Shown: in pieces, positions 1-6,051 of the stretch | Layout: every line of letters begins with the position of its first letter | How positions within the stretch are numbered: position 1 is the stretch's first letter | Source: JBCDAP01 sp038747915 | Lineage (GTDB): Bacteria; Planctomycetota; Phycisphaerae; Phycisphaerales; UBA1924 | Direction of reading: 5' to 3' | Assembly: GCA_038747915.1 (NCBI GenBank) | Contig: JBCDJJ010000082.1 | Coordinates: 1-16,447, forward strand | DNA length: 16,447 bases | The notes under the pieces: generated by a model | Databases searched by the model: none | What the model saw: only the letters and a program-made list of their open reading frames with translations | What the model was told of the DNA's origin: nothing | Position numbers and translations under genes: made by a program

Positions 1-183
1 GCGAGACGCTCCCACTACGAGGGCATGGAACTCGATGATGCAAGAGGCTCGAATCCATGCATCGCGCGAGTCGGTGCCGTGGTCTGGAGGATGCCGCAGG
101 CATCCGAGGGTCACGCCACGACGATCGCATCTGGCCTCCGCTCCGCCCAGAGCACAGCGCCGCGCGTCGCTACAGTTTGATCC
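1..183. other. Left-edge stretch upstream of trpF, no firm gene
   Basis: Frame 1 is open from the window edge to a TGA at 178-180, giving about 59 residues with no similarity I recognise. It could be the tail of an upstream gene, but its amino acid make-up is not convincing. No tRNA or terminator is seen. The only useful signal is the -10-like hexamer just before trpF, listed separately. Confidence 0.3.
171..176 (+). promoter_or_regulatory. Candidate -10 box of trpF (leaderless type)
   Basis: TACAGT lies 7 bases before the trpF ATG, so a start of transcription 7 bases downstream would fall on the ATG. There is no Shine-Dalgarno sequence before trpF and no recognisable -35 box. The same geometry recurs before three other genes in this window. 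Confidence 0.4.
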
Positions 184-834
184 ATGCCCCGCACACGCAT
201 CAAAGTCTGTGGTCTGCGAGACGAAGAGACAGCATTCGCTGCGGTCGAAGCCGGCGCCGATGCCCTCGGTTTCGTCTTTGCAGCGGGATCTCCGAGGCTC
301 ATCGATCCCGACGACGCCGGCGACATCGCCCTCTCGCTGCCGCCGTTCGTGACCTCAGTGGCCCTCTTCGCCGGTGTGAAGGAAAAACGCATCGCCGAGA
401 CCATCGAGGAGCACCCGTACTTCGACATGATCCAGCTCCACGGCGATGAGGCAGAACCGACTGTCCGGGCCTGCGGTGATCTTGGCATGGACCTCATCAA
501 GGCCATCCGCTTCAACGAGAACACCGAAGCGGAACTCCATCGGTGGAACCGCTTCGAAGAACTCGACGCGATCCTCGTCGACGGCTCCGCGGGTGGCGCG
601 GGCGAGCCGTTTGATTGGGAGGCCTTTGCTGAGGTGGCCGAAGCGAGTGACCACCCGATCATCATCGCTGGCGGCCTGACGCCGGAGAACGTCGGCGAGG
701 CGATCACCGTGATCCGCCCATACGGGGTGGATGTGTCGAGTGGTGTCGAGCACACACGCGGTGTCAAAGATGTCGGCCTCATCGCCGAGTTCTGCGCCGC
801 GGTGCAGGAGGTCGATCGCTCGTTCGACGAGTGA
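184..834 (+). CDS. trpF: Phosphoribosylanthranilate isomerase
   Basis: TrpF converts N-(5-phosphoribosyl)anthranilate to the 1-deoxyribulose isomer, a cytoplasmic step of tryptophan synthesis. The 216-residue protein has the usual single TIM-barrel length. Family motifs are in order: KVCGLRDEE (residues 7-15, with presumed catalytic Cys9), GADALGFVF then SPR, FDMIQLHGDEA (residues 80-90), LVDG (presumed catalytic Asp133), the phosphate-binding IIAGGLTPENV (residues 160-170) and YGVDVSSGVE (residues 180-189). The ATG at 184 is chosen because it sits a few residues before the first barrel strand; no Shine-Dalgarno is present, but a -10-like TACAGT lies 7 bases upstream, which fits a leaderless message. 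No other trp gene is next to it, so trpF appears separated from the rest of the pathway. Identification is secure. Confidence 0.96.
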   Translation: MPRTRIKVCGLRDEETAFAAVEAGADALGFVFAAGSPRLIDPDDAGDIALSLPPFVTSVALFAGVKEKRIAETIEEHPYFDMIQLHGDEAEPTVRACGDLGMDLIKAIRFNENTEAELHRWNRFEELDAILVDGSAGGAGEPFDWEAFAEVAEASDHPIIIAGGLTPENVGEAITVIRPYGVDVSSGVEHTRGVKDVGLIAEFCAAVQEVDRSFDE

Positions 835-1277
835 TGCCCTGTGCCAAGAAAACGCGGAATACTCGTTATCCCCGATCTATCGATAGGGAATCATGAGTTG
901 CGCAAACAATGTCACGTTCTCGACTTGGTATTTCCTAGCGGGAGAATGGTTGAAAGACTTGGGGTTTTCCGCGATTGTCTATGGCGCGTTTTCAAGATCG
1001 TGCCGATTCCAGAACGTGGCTCACCAAGTTCCGATGCGAGAAACTCAAATGGCCCAGCAGCGTGTTCGAGTTGACCCGTCCGCCTTCACCCAGACGATCG
1101 AGAGCACCGCGTCCTCTCGCCGTGACAAGCAAGATCGTCGACCAACCGTGTGCTGCCACCCGGTGCGCCCCGCCTCGCTCCACGACGAGGCCGCGAGCAG
1201 CACGGTCATGACCGATGCGCTCGGTGCGATCAGCGAACCGATTTCCTGAAGCGTGAGCGCGGTCGCGCCTACCTGAC
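835..1277. other. Intergenic region, AT-rich, between trpF and ffh
   Basis: This 443-base gap contains an AT-rich patch (hand count for 901-960: 27 of 60 G+C, 45%) next to genes near 65-70%. ORFs exist here (841-1074 and 893-1249, both +), but neither product resembles a known family, and neither has a well-spaced ribosome binding site (AGGGA at 885-889 is only 3 bases from the ATG at 893). Two perfect palindromes occur: CTATCGATAG (877-886) and CGGTCATGACCG (1203-1214). No U-tract terminator was found for either flanking gene. Confidence 0.5.
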
Positions 1278-2771
1278 CTAGCGCTTCCGCTTTTTGTACC
1301 GCTTCTTCGGGCTGCTCGAGCGCGTCGACTTCTTGCCGCCGAGCCCCGGCAGACCGGGCATCCCCATCGCATCCATCGCGCCGGCAGCCTGCATCTGTCG
1401 GGCTGCATCGATCTTTCCGCGCATCCCCATCCCAGCCATCGCCTGGCTCATCTTCGAGACCGCCTGAAACTGCTTCACCAGGCCGCTGACCTGCTCCACG
1501 GTCTGGCCGCTCCCCGCAGCCACGCGCCTCCGCCGCGGCATGTTGAGCGTCTTGACATCTGCCCGCTCACCCGGCGTCATCGAGTGCACGATGCCCTCGA
1601 TCCGGTCGAGTTGCTTCTCCTCGATCTGCACATCTTTCAGCATCTGCCCCACGCCGGGCATGAGGCCGAGCAACTGCTTCATCGGACCCATCTTCCGGAG
1701 CGACCGCATCTGCTTCAGGAAGTCGTCCATCGTGAACTCGCCCTTCGCCATCTTCTCAGCGAGGGCCTCCGCCTCCTCCTCGCTCACCTGTTCCTGGGCC
1801 TTCTCGACTAGCGAGACCACGTCCCCCATGCCAAGAATCCTGCCCGCGATCCGTTCCGCGTGGAACTCCTCGAGATCGCCGAACGCCTCGCCCGTCCCGA
1901 TGAACCGGATCGGTGCGCCCGTCACCCGACGCACCGTCAGGGCTGCCCCGCCGCGTGTGTCCGAATCGAACTTGCTCAAGATCGCGCCGTCGATCGCGAG
2001 CCGCTCATGGAAGGCCTTCGCCGAGTTCACCGCGTCCTGCCCTGTCATGGCATCGACCACGAGGAACACCTGATGCGGCTGCACGGTCCGCTTCACCGCC
2101 TCGAGCTCGCGCATGAGCTCGTCATTCACGTGAAGCCGCCCCGCCGTGTCCAGGATGAGCGTGTCGACGCCCTCGGCGAGCGCTTTCTTGTACCCCGCGC
2201 GGCACACATCAACCGCCACGCCCACCCGCTCGCCGTACGCACCCACCTTGTCGGGCTCGGCGTAGAAATGCACCGCCGCCTCGCCGGGTACCTCCTCGCG
2301 CACGCGCCCGGCGACGATCTCGAGCTGCTCGACCGCAGCAGGCCGCTGCAGGTCGGCCGCCACGAGCATGGTCGACCGCCCGCGCTTGTGCAGGTAGGCC
2401 GCGAGCTTGCCGCATGTCGTCGTTTTTCCGCTCCCCTGCAGCCCGCACATCATGATCACCGTGGGCGGCGGGCTCACCCGCGGCACGCCCGGCGTGAATT
2501 CTTCACCCGCGGACATCAGATCGATCAACCGGTCGTTGACGATCTTGATCATCTGCTGACCGGGCTTCAGGCTCTTGGTGACCTCCTGCCCCACCGCATC
2601 GCCGACCACCTGCTCACAGAAGTCGCTCGCGATCTCGTAGTGGACATCCGCTTCCAGCAGCGCCGTGCGCACATCGGCCATCGCCTCGCGGACGTTGTCC
2701 TCCGAGATCTTGCCGCGCCCGGACAGCTTGCGGAACGCGTTGTTGAACCCATCGGAAAGGCGGTCGAACAT
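1278..2771 (-). CDS. ffh: Signal recognition particle protein Ffh (SRP54)
   Basis: Ffh is the GTPase and signal-sequence-binding subunit of the signal recognition particle; with SRP RNA and FtsY it delivers ribosomes making membrane proteins to the translocon. The 497-residue protein shows the helical N domain (about 1-95), the GTPase with P-loop GLQGSGKTT (110-118), DLQRPAAVEQL (140-150), DTAGRL (208-213) and the guanine-specificity motif as SKFD (266-269; TKxD is usual), then the Met-rich M domain (about 325-460) with its FLKQM and LLGLMPG segments and SGQTVEQVSGLVKQF for RNA binding. A basic tail (KKRYKKRKR) ends the protein and makes it somewhat longer than the usual ~450 residues. The ATG at 2771 gives the standard N terminus. 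AGGG about 10 bases upstream is a weak ribosome binding site. It is transcribed away from the membrane protein at 2833. No SRP RNA was found here. Confidence 0.97.
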   Translation of the reverse strand: MFDRLSDGFNNAFRKLSGRGKISEDNVREAMADVRTALLEADVHYEIASDFCEQVVGDAVGQEVTKSLKPGQQMIKIVNDRLIDLMSAGEEFTPGVPRVSPPPTVIMMCGLQGSGKTTTCGKLAAYLHKRGRSTMLVAADLQRPAAVEQLEIVAGRVREEVPGEAAVHFYAEPDKVGAYGERVGVAVDVCRAGYKKALAEGVDTLILDTAGRLHVNDELMRELEAVKRTVQPHQVFLVVDAMTGQDAVNSAKAFHERLAIDGAILSKFDSDTRGGAALTVRRVTGAPIRFIGTGEAFGDLEEFHAERIAGRILGMGDVVSLVEKAQEQVSEEEAEALAEKMAKGEFTMDDFLKQMRSLRKMGPMKQLLGLMPGVGQMLKDVQIEEKQLDRIEGIVHSMTPGERADVKTLNMPRRRRVAAGSGQTVEQVSGLVKQFQAVSKMSQAMAGMGMRGKIDAARQMQAAGAMDAMGMPGLPGLGGKKSTRSSSPKKRYKKRKR

Positions 2772-2798
2772 GCCGAGAGCCCTGCGGTGCGGGCCGAG

Positions 2799-2804
2799 AG
2801 TCTA
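2799..2804 (-). promoter_or_regulatory. Candidate -10 box of ffh
   Basis: On the minus strand TAGACT lies 27 bases before the ffh ATG, giving a leader of about 20 bases that would hold the weak AGGG ribosome binding site. No -35 box is evident. Confidence 0.3.
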
Positions 2805-2820
2805 CGCGCCCGCGCCGCGG

Positions 2821-2826
2821 TACAAC
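2821..2826 (+). promoter_or_regulatory. Candidate -10 box of the small membrane protein gene (leaderless type)
   Basis: TACAAC ends 6 bases before the GTG at 2833. There is no Shine-Dalgarno before that GTG. The last base departs from TAnnnT, so support is weaker than at trpF. Confidence 0.25.
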
Positions 2827-2832
2827 CCGGGT

Positions 2833-3288
2833 GTGGCGTTCCTTCCCGATGGATCAACTGTGTCGGCACTCGCCGGACTCGCGAGTCTTGTGGTCCCGCT
2901 GGCCGCCGGGGTGGCGCTCGATGCGCTCGCCTACCGCGGGATCGTGGCTCATCACCGGTGGGGGGCCTCGGTCGCTGCAAACGCCGGTGCGGTTCTGGCG
3001 ATCGCGCTCGCCTTTCCCGCCATCGAAGCCGGGTGGGCGGCCCTGCCCGGCGTCGTCCTCGATCAGCCGTTCCACCGGTGGTACGCCAGACAGAAACTGG
3101 CGCCCTGGGAGGGCCCGGCCCTCGTCGCCGGGCTGGCCATCACCGGCGCAGCAGCGGAGTGGCTCGTGCTGACCCTCGGATTCCGCGGCCGATGGGGCCC
3201 GCGCCGCGTGGCGCTCGTGATCCTCTCGAACACCGCGACGCTGCTCACCGTCGCCTGGTGGGCACGGTGGATCGCCCCTTCTCCGTGA
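2833..3288 (+). CDS. Small four-helix membrane protein, unknown function
   Basis: The 151-residue product has four hydrophobic stretches: near residues 10-35 (VSALAGLASLVVPLAAGVAL), 45-75 (GASVAANAGAVLAIALAF), about 95-120 (ALVAGLAITGAAAEWLVL) and 125-148 (RRVALVILSNTATLLTVAWW). It is very likely an integral inner-membrane protein. A loop between helices 2 and 3 holds a charged and aromatic segment (FHRWYARQKLAPWEG). I do not recognise the family. The frame is open further upstream, with an ATG at 2770 overlapping the ffh start, but the GTG at 2833 removes an arginine- and proline-rich, non-hydrophobic extension and lies 6 bases after a -10-like TACAAC, so I prefer it. It is divergent from ffh; whether they share regulation is unknown. 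Confidence 0.75.
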   Translation: MAFLPDGSTVSALAGLASLVVPLAAGVALDALAYRGIVAHHRWGASVAANAGAVLAIALAFPAIEAGWAALPGVVLDQPFHRWYARQKLAPWEGPALVAGLAITGAAAEWLVLTLGFRGRWGPRRVALVILSNTATLLTVAWWARWIAPSP

Positions 3289-3380
3289 TCCGTCACCGCG
3301 ACAACGACCGTTCAAGTTGCACCGGGCGGCTTGCCCGATAACAGTGATCCCCTCGGCGCTCACCGCGCCGTCACATCCCG

Positions 3381-3386
3381 AAGGAG
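3381..3386 (+). promoter_or_regulatory. Ribosome binding site of the TSCPD gene
   Basis: AAGGAG is spaced 9 bases from the ATG at 3396, and fixes the start of the TSCPD-domain protein. Confidence 0.75.
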
Positions 3387-3395
3387 TCGCCCTCC

Positions 3396-3764
3396 ATGAC
3401 CGTCCCGATGCCCGCTGCCCCGACCCTCCGCCGAGCGCTCCCCTCGACGCGAGAGTCCATCACTCACAAGTTCGCTGTCGGCGGGCACGAGGGCTACCTC
3501 ACCATTGGGCTTCACGAGGATGGTGCACCTGGTGAGATCTTCCTCAAAATGTCAAAGGAAGGCTCCACGCTCAGCGGTATGTGCCAGGCCTTCTGCCGCG
3601 CCTTCAGCCTGAGCCTGCAGTACGGCCTGCCACTCCGCGAAGCCACCGCCCGATTCCGCGGCATGCGCTTCGATCCGATGGGCCAGACCTCCAACCCTGA
3701 CATCCCCGAGGCGAGCAGCATCGTCGACTACATCGCCCTTTTTCTCGAGCACGAGTTCGGCTGA
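3396..3764 (+). CDS. Stand-alone TSCPD-domain protein, like the C-terminal part of B12-dependent ribonucleotide reductase
   Basis: The 122-residue protein matches the segment found near the C terminus of long class II (NrdJ-type) ribonucleotide reductases: RESITHKFAVGGHEGYLT (residues 19-36), GLHEDGAPGEIF (38-49), KMSKEGSTLSGM (51-62), SLSLQYGLPL (71-80), RFRGMRFDPMGQTSNPDIP (86-104) and ASSIVDYI (106-113). The catalytic barrel with its cysteines is absent, and so are the C-terminal Cys pairs of full NrdJ. It cannot reduce ribonucleotides by itself. It may be an accessory subunit like NrdJb in organisms with split NrdJ, or a regulator or binding module; no nrdJa is in the window. A good ribosome binding site supports the start. 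The gene converges with the unknown protein ending at 3787, leaving 22 bases and no visible terminator. Confidence 0.88.
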   Translation: MTVPMPAAPTLRRALPSTRESITHKFAVGGHEGYLTIGLHEDGAPGEIFLKMSKEGSTLSGMCQAFCRAFSLSLQYGLPLREATARFRGMRFDPMGQTSNPDIPEASSIVDYIALFLEHEFG

Positions 3765-3786
3765 ACCCTCTCGCACCGGCCGATGC

Positions 3787-4692
3787 TCACAGGTCGATCC
3801 TGGTCGGCGACACGGTGAGCGTTAGGACGGGGCGGACGACGTCTAACGCCTGATCGGTCGCTGCCGGGGCGTCTTTGAGCCCGCGGCGGCCCGTCGACCG
3901 CCGCGCGAGCCGCTCCACGACACCGACCGGCGACTCCGCGTCGCACACCGACAGATCAGCCCGCACAAGCACCAGCCGTGTCCCACTCGCTGGGTCGAGC
4001 AGCGTCCGATGGTCTGCTGCCACATCGCGCAGCTCGGTCGCGATCGGCGCCAGCATCCGGCTCACCTCGGCACCGTCGCACACCTCGGCGTCTGTCGAGA
4101 GCGCCGCTAACGCCGCTTCGAGCCGCGACGCGGGCTCGGTGAACCACCCTCGCGCCTCCATCAGCACCTCTGCATCCGGAGACCGGAGCGACGGCAGTAG
4201 CACACGGCTGAACGGCTTCGCCCGCGCCTCAGCGGACTGCTGAGCAAGCCCGCCGCCAGAAGACCGCGCCATCGGCACACCCCACGCCGCGGCGCACGCC
4301 GAGAGTGCCCCATCGATCGGTAGGCAGATCCCGGGATGTACCCCGCCCCGGATCACATCACGCACGAAGGCCTCAATGTCCACCGAGCCATCGCGTACCA
4401 GTGTCCGCCCCGCCTCGGTGGGCACCGGCGCGCCGCTCCGCATCAACCGCTCGCTCTCGATTCGAGCCGCGTCGGCCAGCGCGTCGTCCGACCCCACGAT
4501 GCCCTCACCGAGCAGCGGCCATGCCCACGCCCATGCTTCGAGGAGCTCCCCCAGGCGATCGCGCTCCGGCCCCGACAGTCCGTCCGCATCGGCGCGCGGC
4601 ACGAGCGTCACCACACGTGACCACAGCAGGCAGGCCACCACCGCCGCTGGTCCACCAGGAGCAAATTCGTACGGAGAGACAATCAGCGGCAC
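3787..4692 (-). CDS. Protein of unknown function, 301 residues
   Basis: I do not recognise this protein. It has no clear signal peptide; one moderately hydrophobic segment (GGPAAVVACLLWSRVVTLVP, residues 13-32) near the N terminus is too broken by charge around it to call a membrane helix with confidence. The rest is Ala-, Arg- and Glu/Asp-rich and probably helical and soluble; the middle has a small Gly-rich stretch (RSSGGGLAQQ) after LPIDGALSACAAAWGVP. Coding is supported by length, GC-rich third positions and lack of a better frame over 900 bases. The start is GTG at 4692, with no Shine-Dalgarno but a -10-like TACCCT 6 bases upstream. The gene may be lineage-specific. Confidence 0.7.
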   Translation of the reverse strand: MPLIVSPYEFAPGGPAAVVACLLWSRVVTLVPRADADGLSGPERDRLGELLEAWAWAWPLLGEGIVGSDDALADAARIESERLMRSGAPVPTEAGRTLVRDGSVDIEAFVRDVIRGGVHPGICLPIDGALSACAAAWGVPMARSSGGGLAQQSAEARAKPFSRVLLPSLRSPDAEVLMEARGWFTEPASRLEAALAALSTDAEVCDGAEVSRMLAPIATELRDVAADHRTLLDPASGTRLVLVRADLSVCDAESPVGVVERLARRSTGRRGLKDAPAATDQALDVVRPVLTLTVSPTRIDL

Positions 4693-4698
4693 ACGCCG

Positions 4699-4704
4699 AG
4701 GGTA
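4699..4704 (-). promoter_or_regulatory. Candidate -10 box of the 301-residue gene (leaderless type)
   Basis: Minus-strand TACCCT ends 6 bases before the GTG start at 4692. No Shine-Dalgarno or -35 box is seen. The geometry matches that at trpF and at the NadD fusion gene. Confidence 0.35.
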
Positions 4705-4713
4705 CGGGCCGAC

Positions 4714-4926
4714 TCACCCACGCAGCAGATCTCGAGCGAGATCGAGCAAGGCCCGCTCATTCCCGTGGCCGTGCGGCAGCAACGCGTCCAGTTCGGACGC
4801 TCGGACACCGATCCGAGCGGCGCAGTGTCCGAGCAGTCGCACGTGGGCGACCCGGGCATCCCGAGCCCGCGAGGCGCCCGCAATACCCGTCCGTGATCCG
4901 AACATGTTTGAGCGCCGTCGAGGCAC
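4714..4926 (-). CDS. Doubtful small ORF upstream of the 301-residue gene
   Basis: This frame could encode 70 residues from GTG 4926, or 63 from ATG 4905. Its C-terminal half (ASELDALLPHGHGNERALLD, then LARDLLRG) reads like a plausible helical protein, and it lies 21 bases before the 301-residue gene on the same strand. There is no clear ribosome binding site (a G-rich GGGGTGG lies before the GTG) and no family I recognise. It may be a small real gene, a decayed one, or chance in GC-rich DNA. Confidence 0.3.
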   Translation of the reverse strand: MPRRRSNMFGSRTGIAGASRARDARVAHVRLLGHCAARIGVRASELDALLPHGHGNERALLDLARDLLRG

Positions 4927-4976
4927 GATGATCCACCCCGGCCAGATGGCCGTTCATCGCCGATCGGACAAGATGG

Positions 4977-4996
4977 TCGGATCCACCACGATCCGA
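4977..4996. other. Hairpin, 7-bp stem
   Basis: TCGGATC pairs perfectly with GATCCGA around the 6-base loop CACCAC. It is the first of several hairpins in this noncoding stretch. Confidence 0.5.
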
Positions 4997-5006
4997 GGAC
5001 ACCGAA

Positions 5007-5038
5007 CCACCCGCCCGGCTCTCCAGCCGGGCGTGTGG
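5007..5038. other. Strong hairpin, 13 pairs with one mismatch
   Basis: GCCCGGCT (5013-5020) pairs with AGCCGGGC (5025-5032) around loop CTCC; the stem continues outward with C-G, one C-T mismatch, then C-G, A-T, C-G, C-G. No U-tract follows on either strand, so it is not a standard intrinsic terminator. Confidence 0.65.
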
Positions 5039-5043
5039 CCTAT

Positions 5044-5073
5044 GCAAGACGCCCAAAGGCGTAAGACGCAACC
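5044..5073 (+). ncRNA. Short stem-loop element with slight c-di-GMP-I (GEMM) riboswitch resemblance
   Basis: GCAA (5044-5047) is followed by a hairpin ACGCC-CAAA-GGCGT (5049-5062), then GACGCAACC (5065-5073). GEMM-I aptamers have GCAAA, a hairpin with a GNRA-like loop, then GACGCAAAGCC. The order is similar, but the outer helix and second hairpin domain were not found and bases are missing, so this is only a candidate. AAGACGC is also directly repeated (5046-5052 and 5063-5069), which may alone explain the look. Confidence 0.15.
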
Positions 5074-5190
5074 TGGACAAGTGTCAAGCGGCCCTCCCCA
5101 TTCACGAACCATCCAGATCGCGCAAGAAAAGTACCCGGCTCGGGTTGGCGAGGAACGAACAGCTATTTTCTCTATCTTTGCCCACTTTAC

Positions 5191-5209
5191 GGGATGGGGA
5201 TGGGGATGG
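5191..5209 (+). repeat. GGGGAT tandem repeat
   Basis: Three G runs (3, 4 and 4) each followed by AT, then GG, form a short hexamer repeat within an AT-rich patch 146 bases before the sigma factor start. It could form a G-quadruplex only if the final GG takes part. Confidence 0.7.
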
Positions 5210-5354
5210 AATCTGGATATCTTGTCGTTCGGTGGGCTGGTCGTTTTCGGCCAGTGGGTTCCCGCACCAGGCGTGCCCGATCAAGGGTTCTCTCTTTCAC
5301 GCCTGATGCATCAACGTGTCATGCACCGCCCCCGCGGCGGAAGGAACTGGTGAG

Positions 5355-5867
5355 ATGCGCTCCCTGGATCTCAGGCACTCGATCGTGTCCACACTCGCGG
5401 ATCGCTACTACGACCGCGTGCTTTGTTTCGCGCGTCAGCTCGCGGAGCCCGACGTTGCGGAAGACGTCACACAAGAGGTCTTCCTGCGACTCAGCAAGCT
5501 CCAAGGTCTCGAAGACCGCGATATCTCCGTCAGTTACCTCCTCAAGATCGCACACAACCTTGTGCGTGCACGCCACCGCCGGCTTGCCCAACGGGTGGGG
5601 GCCCGGGATCAGGTGCGCGCGAGGGCTGCGAGCGTAGTCGAGTCCAAGCTCGCCGGCGAGCACGATGTCGAACGCGACCACCGGCTCCGAGAACTCATGA
5701 CCCGGTTGAGCGAGCACGAGCAGCAGGCCATCCATCTCACCGTCTGCTGCGGGCTCTCGCTCCGCGAGGCCAGCGAGGCCCTGGGCGTCCGGATCACGAC
5801 GATCACCAACTGGAAATACCGCGGCCTGCAGAAGCTCGCCGAGCTGTCCTCAGCGGTCGCTGCGTGA
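5355..5867 (+). CDS. Small sigma-70 family (ECF-type) RNA polymerase sigma factor
   Basis: The 170-residue protein has the two-domain plan of ECF sigma factors. Region 2 lies at about 17-80: YYDRVLCFARQL, then AEDVTQEVFLRLSKL (residues 35-49), which binds core polymerase, and SYLLKIAHNLVRARHRR, the -10-contacting part. Region 4 lies at about 113-165: LMTRLSEHEQQAIHL, then helix-turn-helix LSLREASEALGVRITTITNW. The turn reads TITNWKYRGLQKL instead of the common TVKSRLxRARxxL, so its -35 recognition helix is unusual. The frame is open from ATG 5316, but ATG 5355 is preferred because AAGGA lies 9 bases before it. There is no adjacent anti-sigma factor. The long structured upstream region may regulate it. 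Target genes are unknown. Confidence 0.88.
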   Translation: MRSLDLRHSIVSTLADRYYDRVLCFARQLAEPDVAEDVTQEVFLRLSKLQGLEDRDISVSYLLKIAHNLVRARHRRLAQRVGARDQVRARAASVVESKLAGEHDVERDHRLRELMTRLSEHEQQAIHLTVCCGLSLREASEALGVRITTITNWKYRGLQKLAELSSAVAA

Positions 5868-5961
5868 TCGGACGCCAGGCGGAGGCTCCTGCCCGCGTGC
5901 CCGGGTCGAATCATCCTTCCATGACCGGCGATTTTCTGTCGGCTCTTCGCACCGATGGGGG

Positions 5962-5967
5962 TAGAGT
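5962..5967 (+). promoter_or_regulatory. Candidate -10 box of the response regulator-kinase operon
   Basis: TAGAGT lies 84 bases before the GTG of the regulator gene, in the 184-base gap after the sigma factor. No -35 or convincing Pho box was seen. Confidence 0.2.
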
Positions 5968-6051
5968 AGGTCCGGCTCGAGCCGACGCGGTCGGGTCGTG
6001 GCCGGTCTATGCGGATGCTGGCGACGCGAGAGGTTCTGGAGGCAACACGCT

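Larger units (their letters stand above)
4927..5354. other. Noncoding structured region upstream of the sigma factor
   Basis: No convincing gene lies here. The stretch holds four short hairpins (4977-4996, 5007-5038, 5049-5062, 5133-5145), a G-rich tandem repeat (5191-5209) and an AT-rich patch (5161-5220: hand count 27 of 60 G+C, 45%). It could hold a small RNA or be a long 5' leader of the sigma factor gene. I could not match it confidently to a named RNA family. Confidence 0.5.

Noticed and set aside
893..1249. Plus-strand ORF of 118 residues in the AT-rich gap
   Set aside because: The ribosome binding site is too close (3 bases), no family resemblance, and the second half looks like random GC-rich coding.
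835..1277. SRP RNA gene next to ffh
   Set aside because: I searched by eye for the GGAAGG-AGCAGC type conserved loop and found none.
1860..3341. Long plus-strand ORF of 493 residues
   Set aside because: It is antisense to ffh, whose identity is certain, and its Arg/His/Pro-rich product is typical of a GC-rich shadow frame.
5007..5038. Intrinsic terminator
   Set aside because: The hairpin is strong, but no U-tract follows on either strand.
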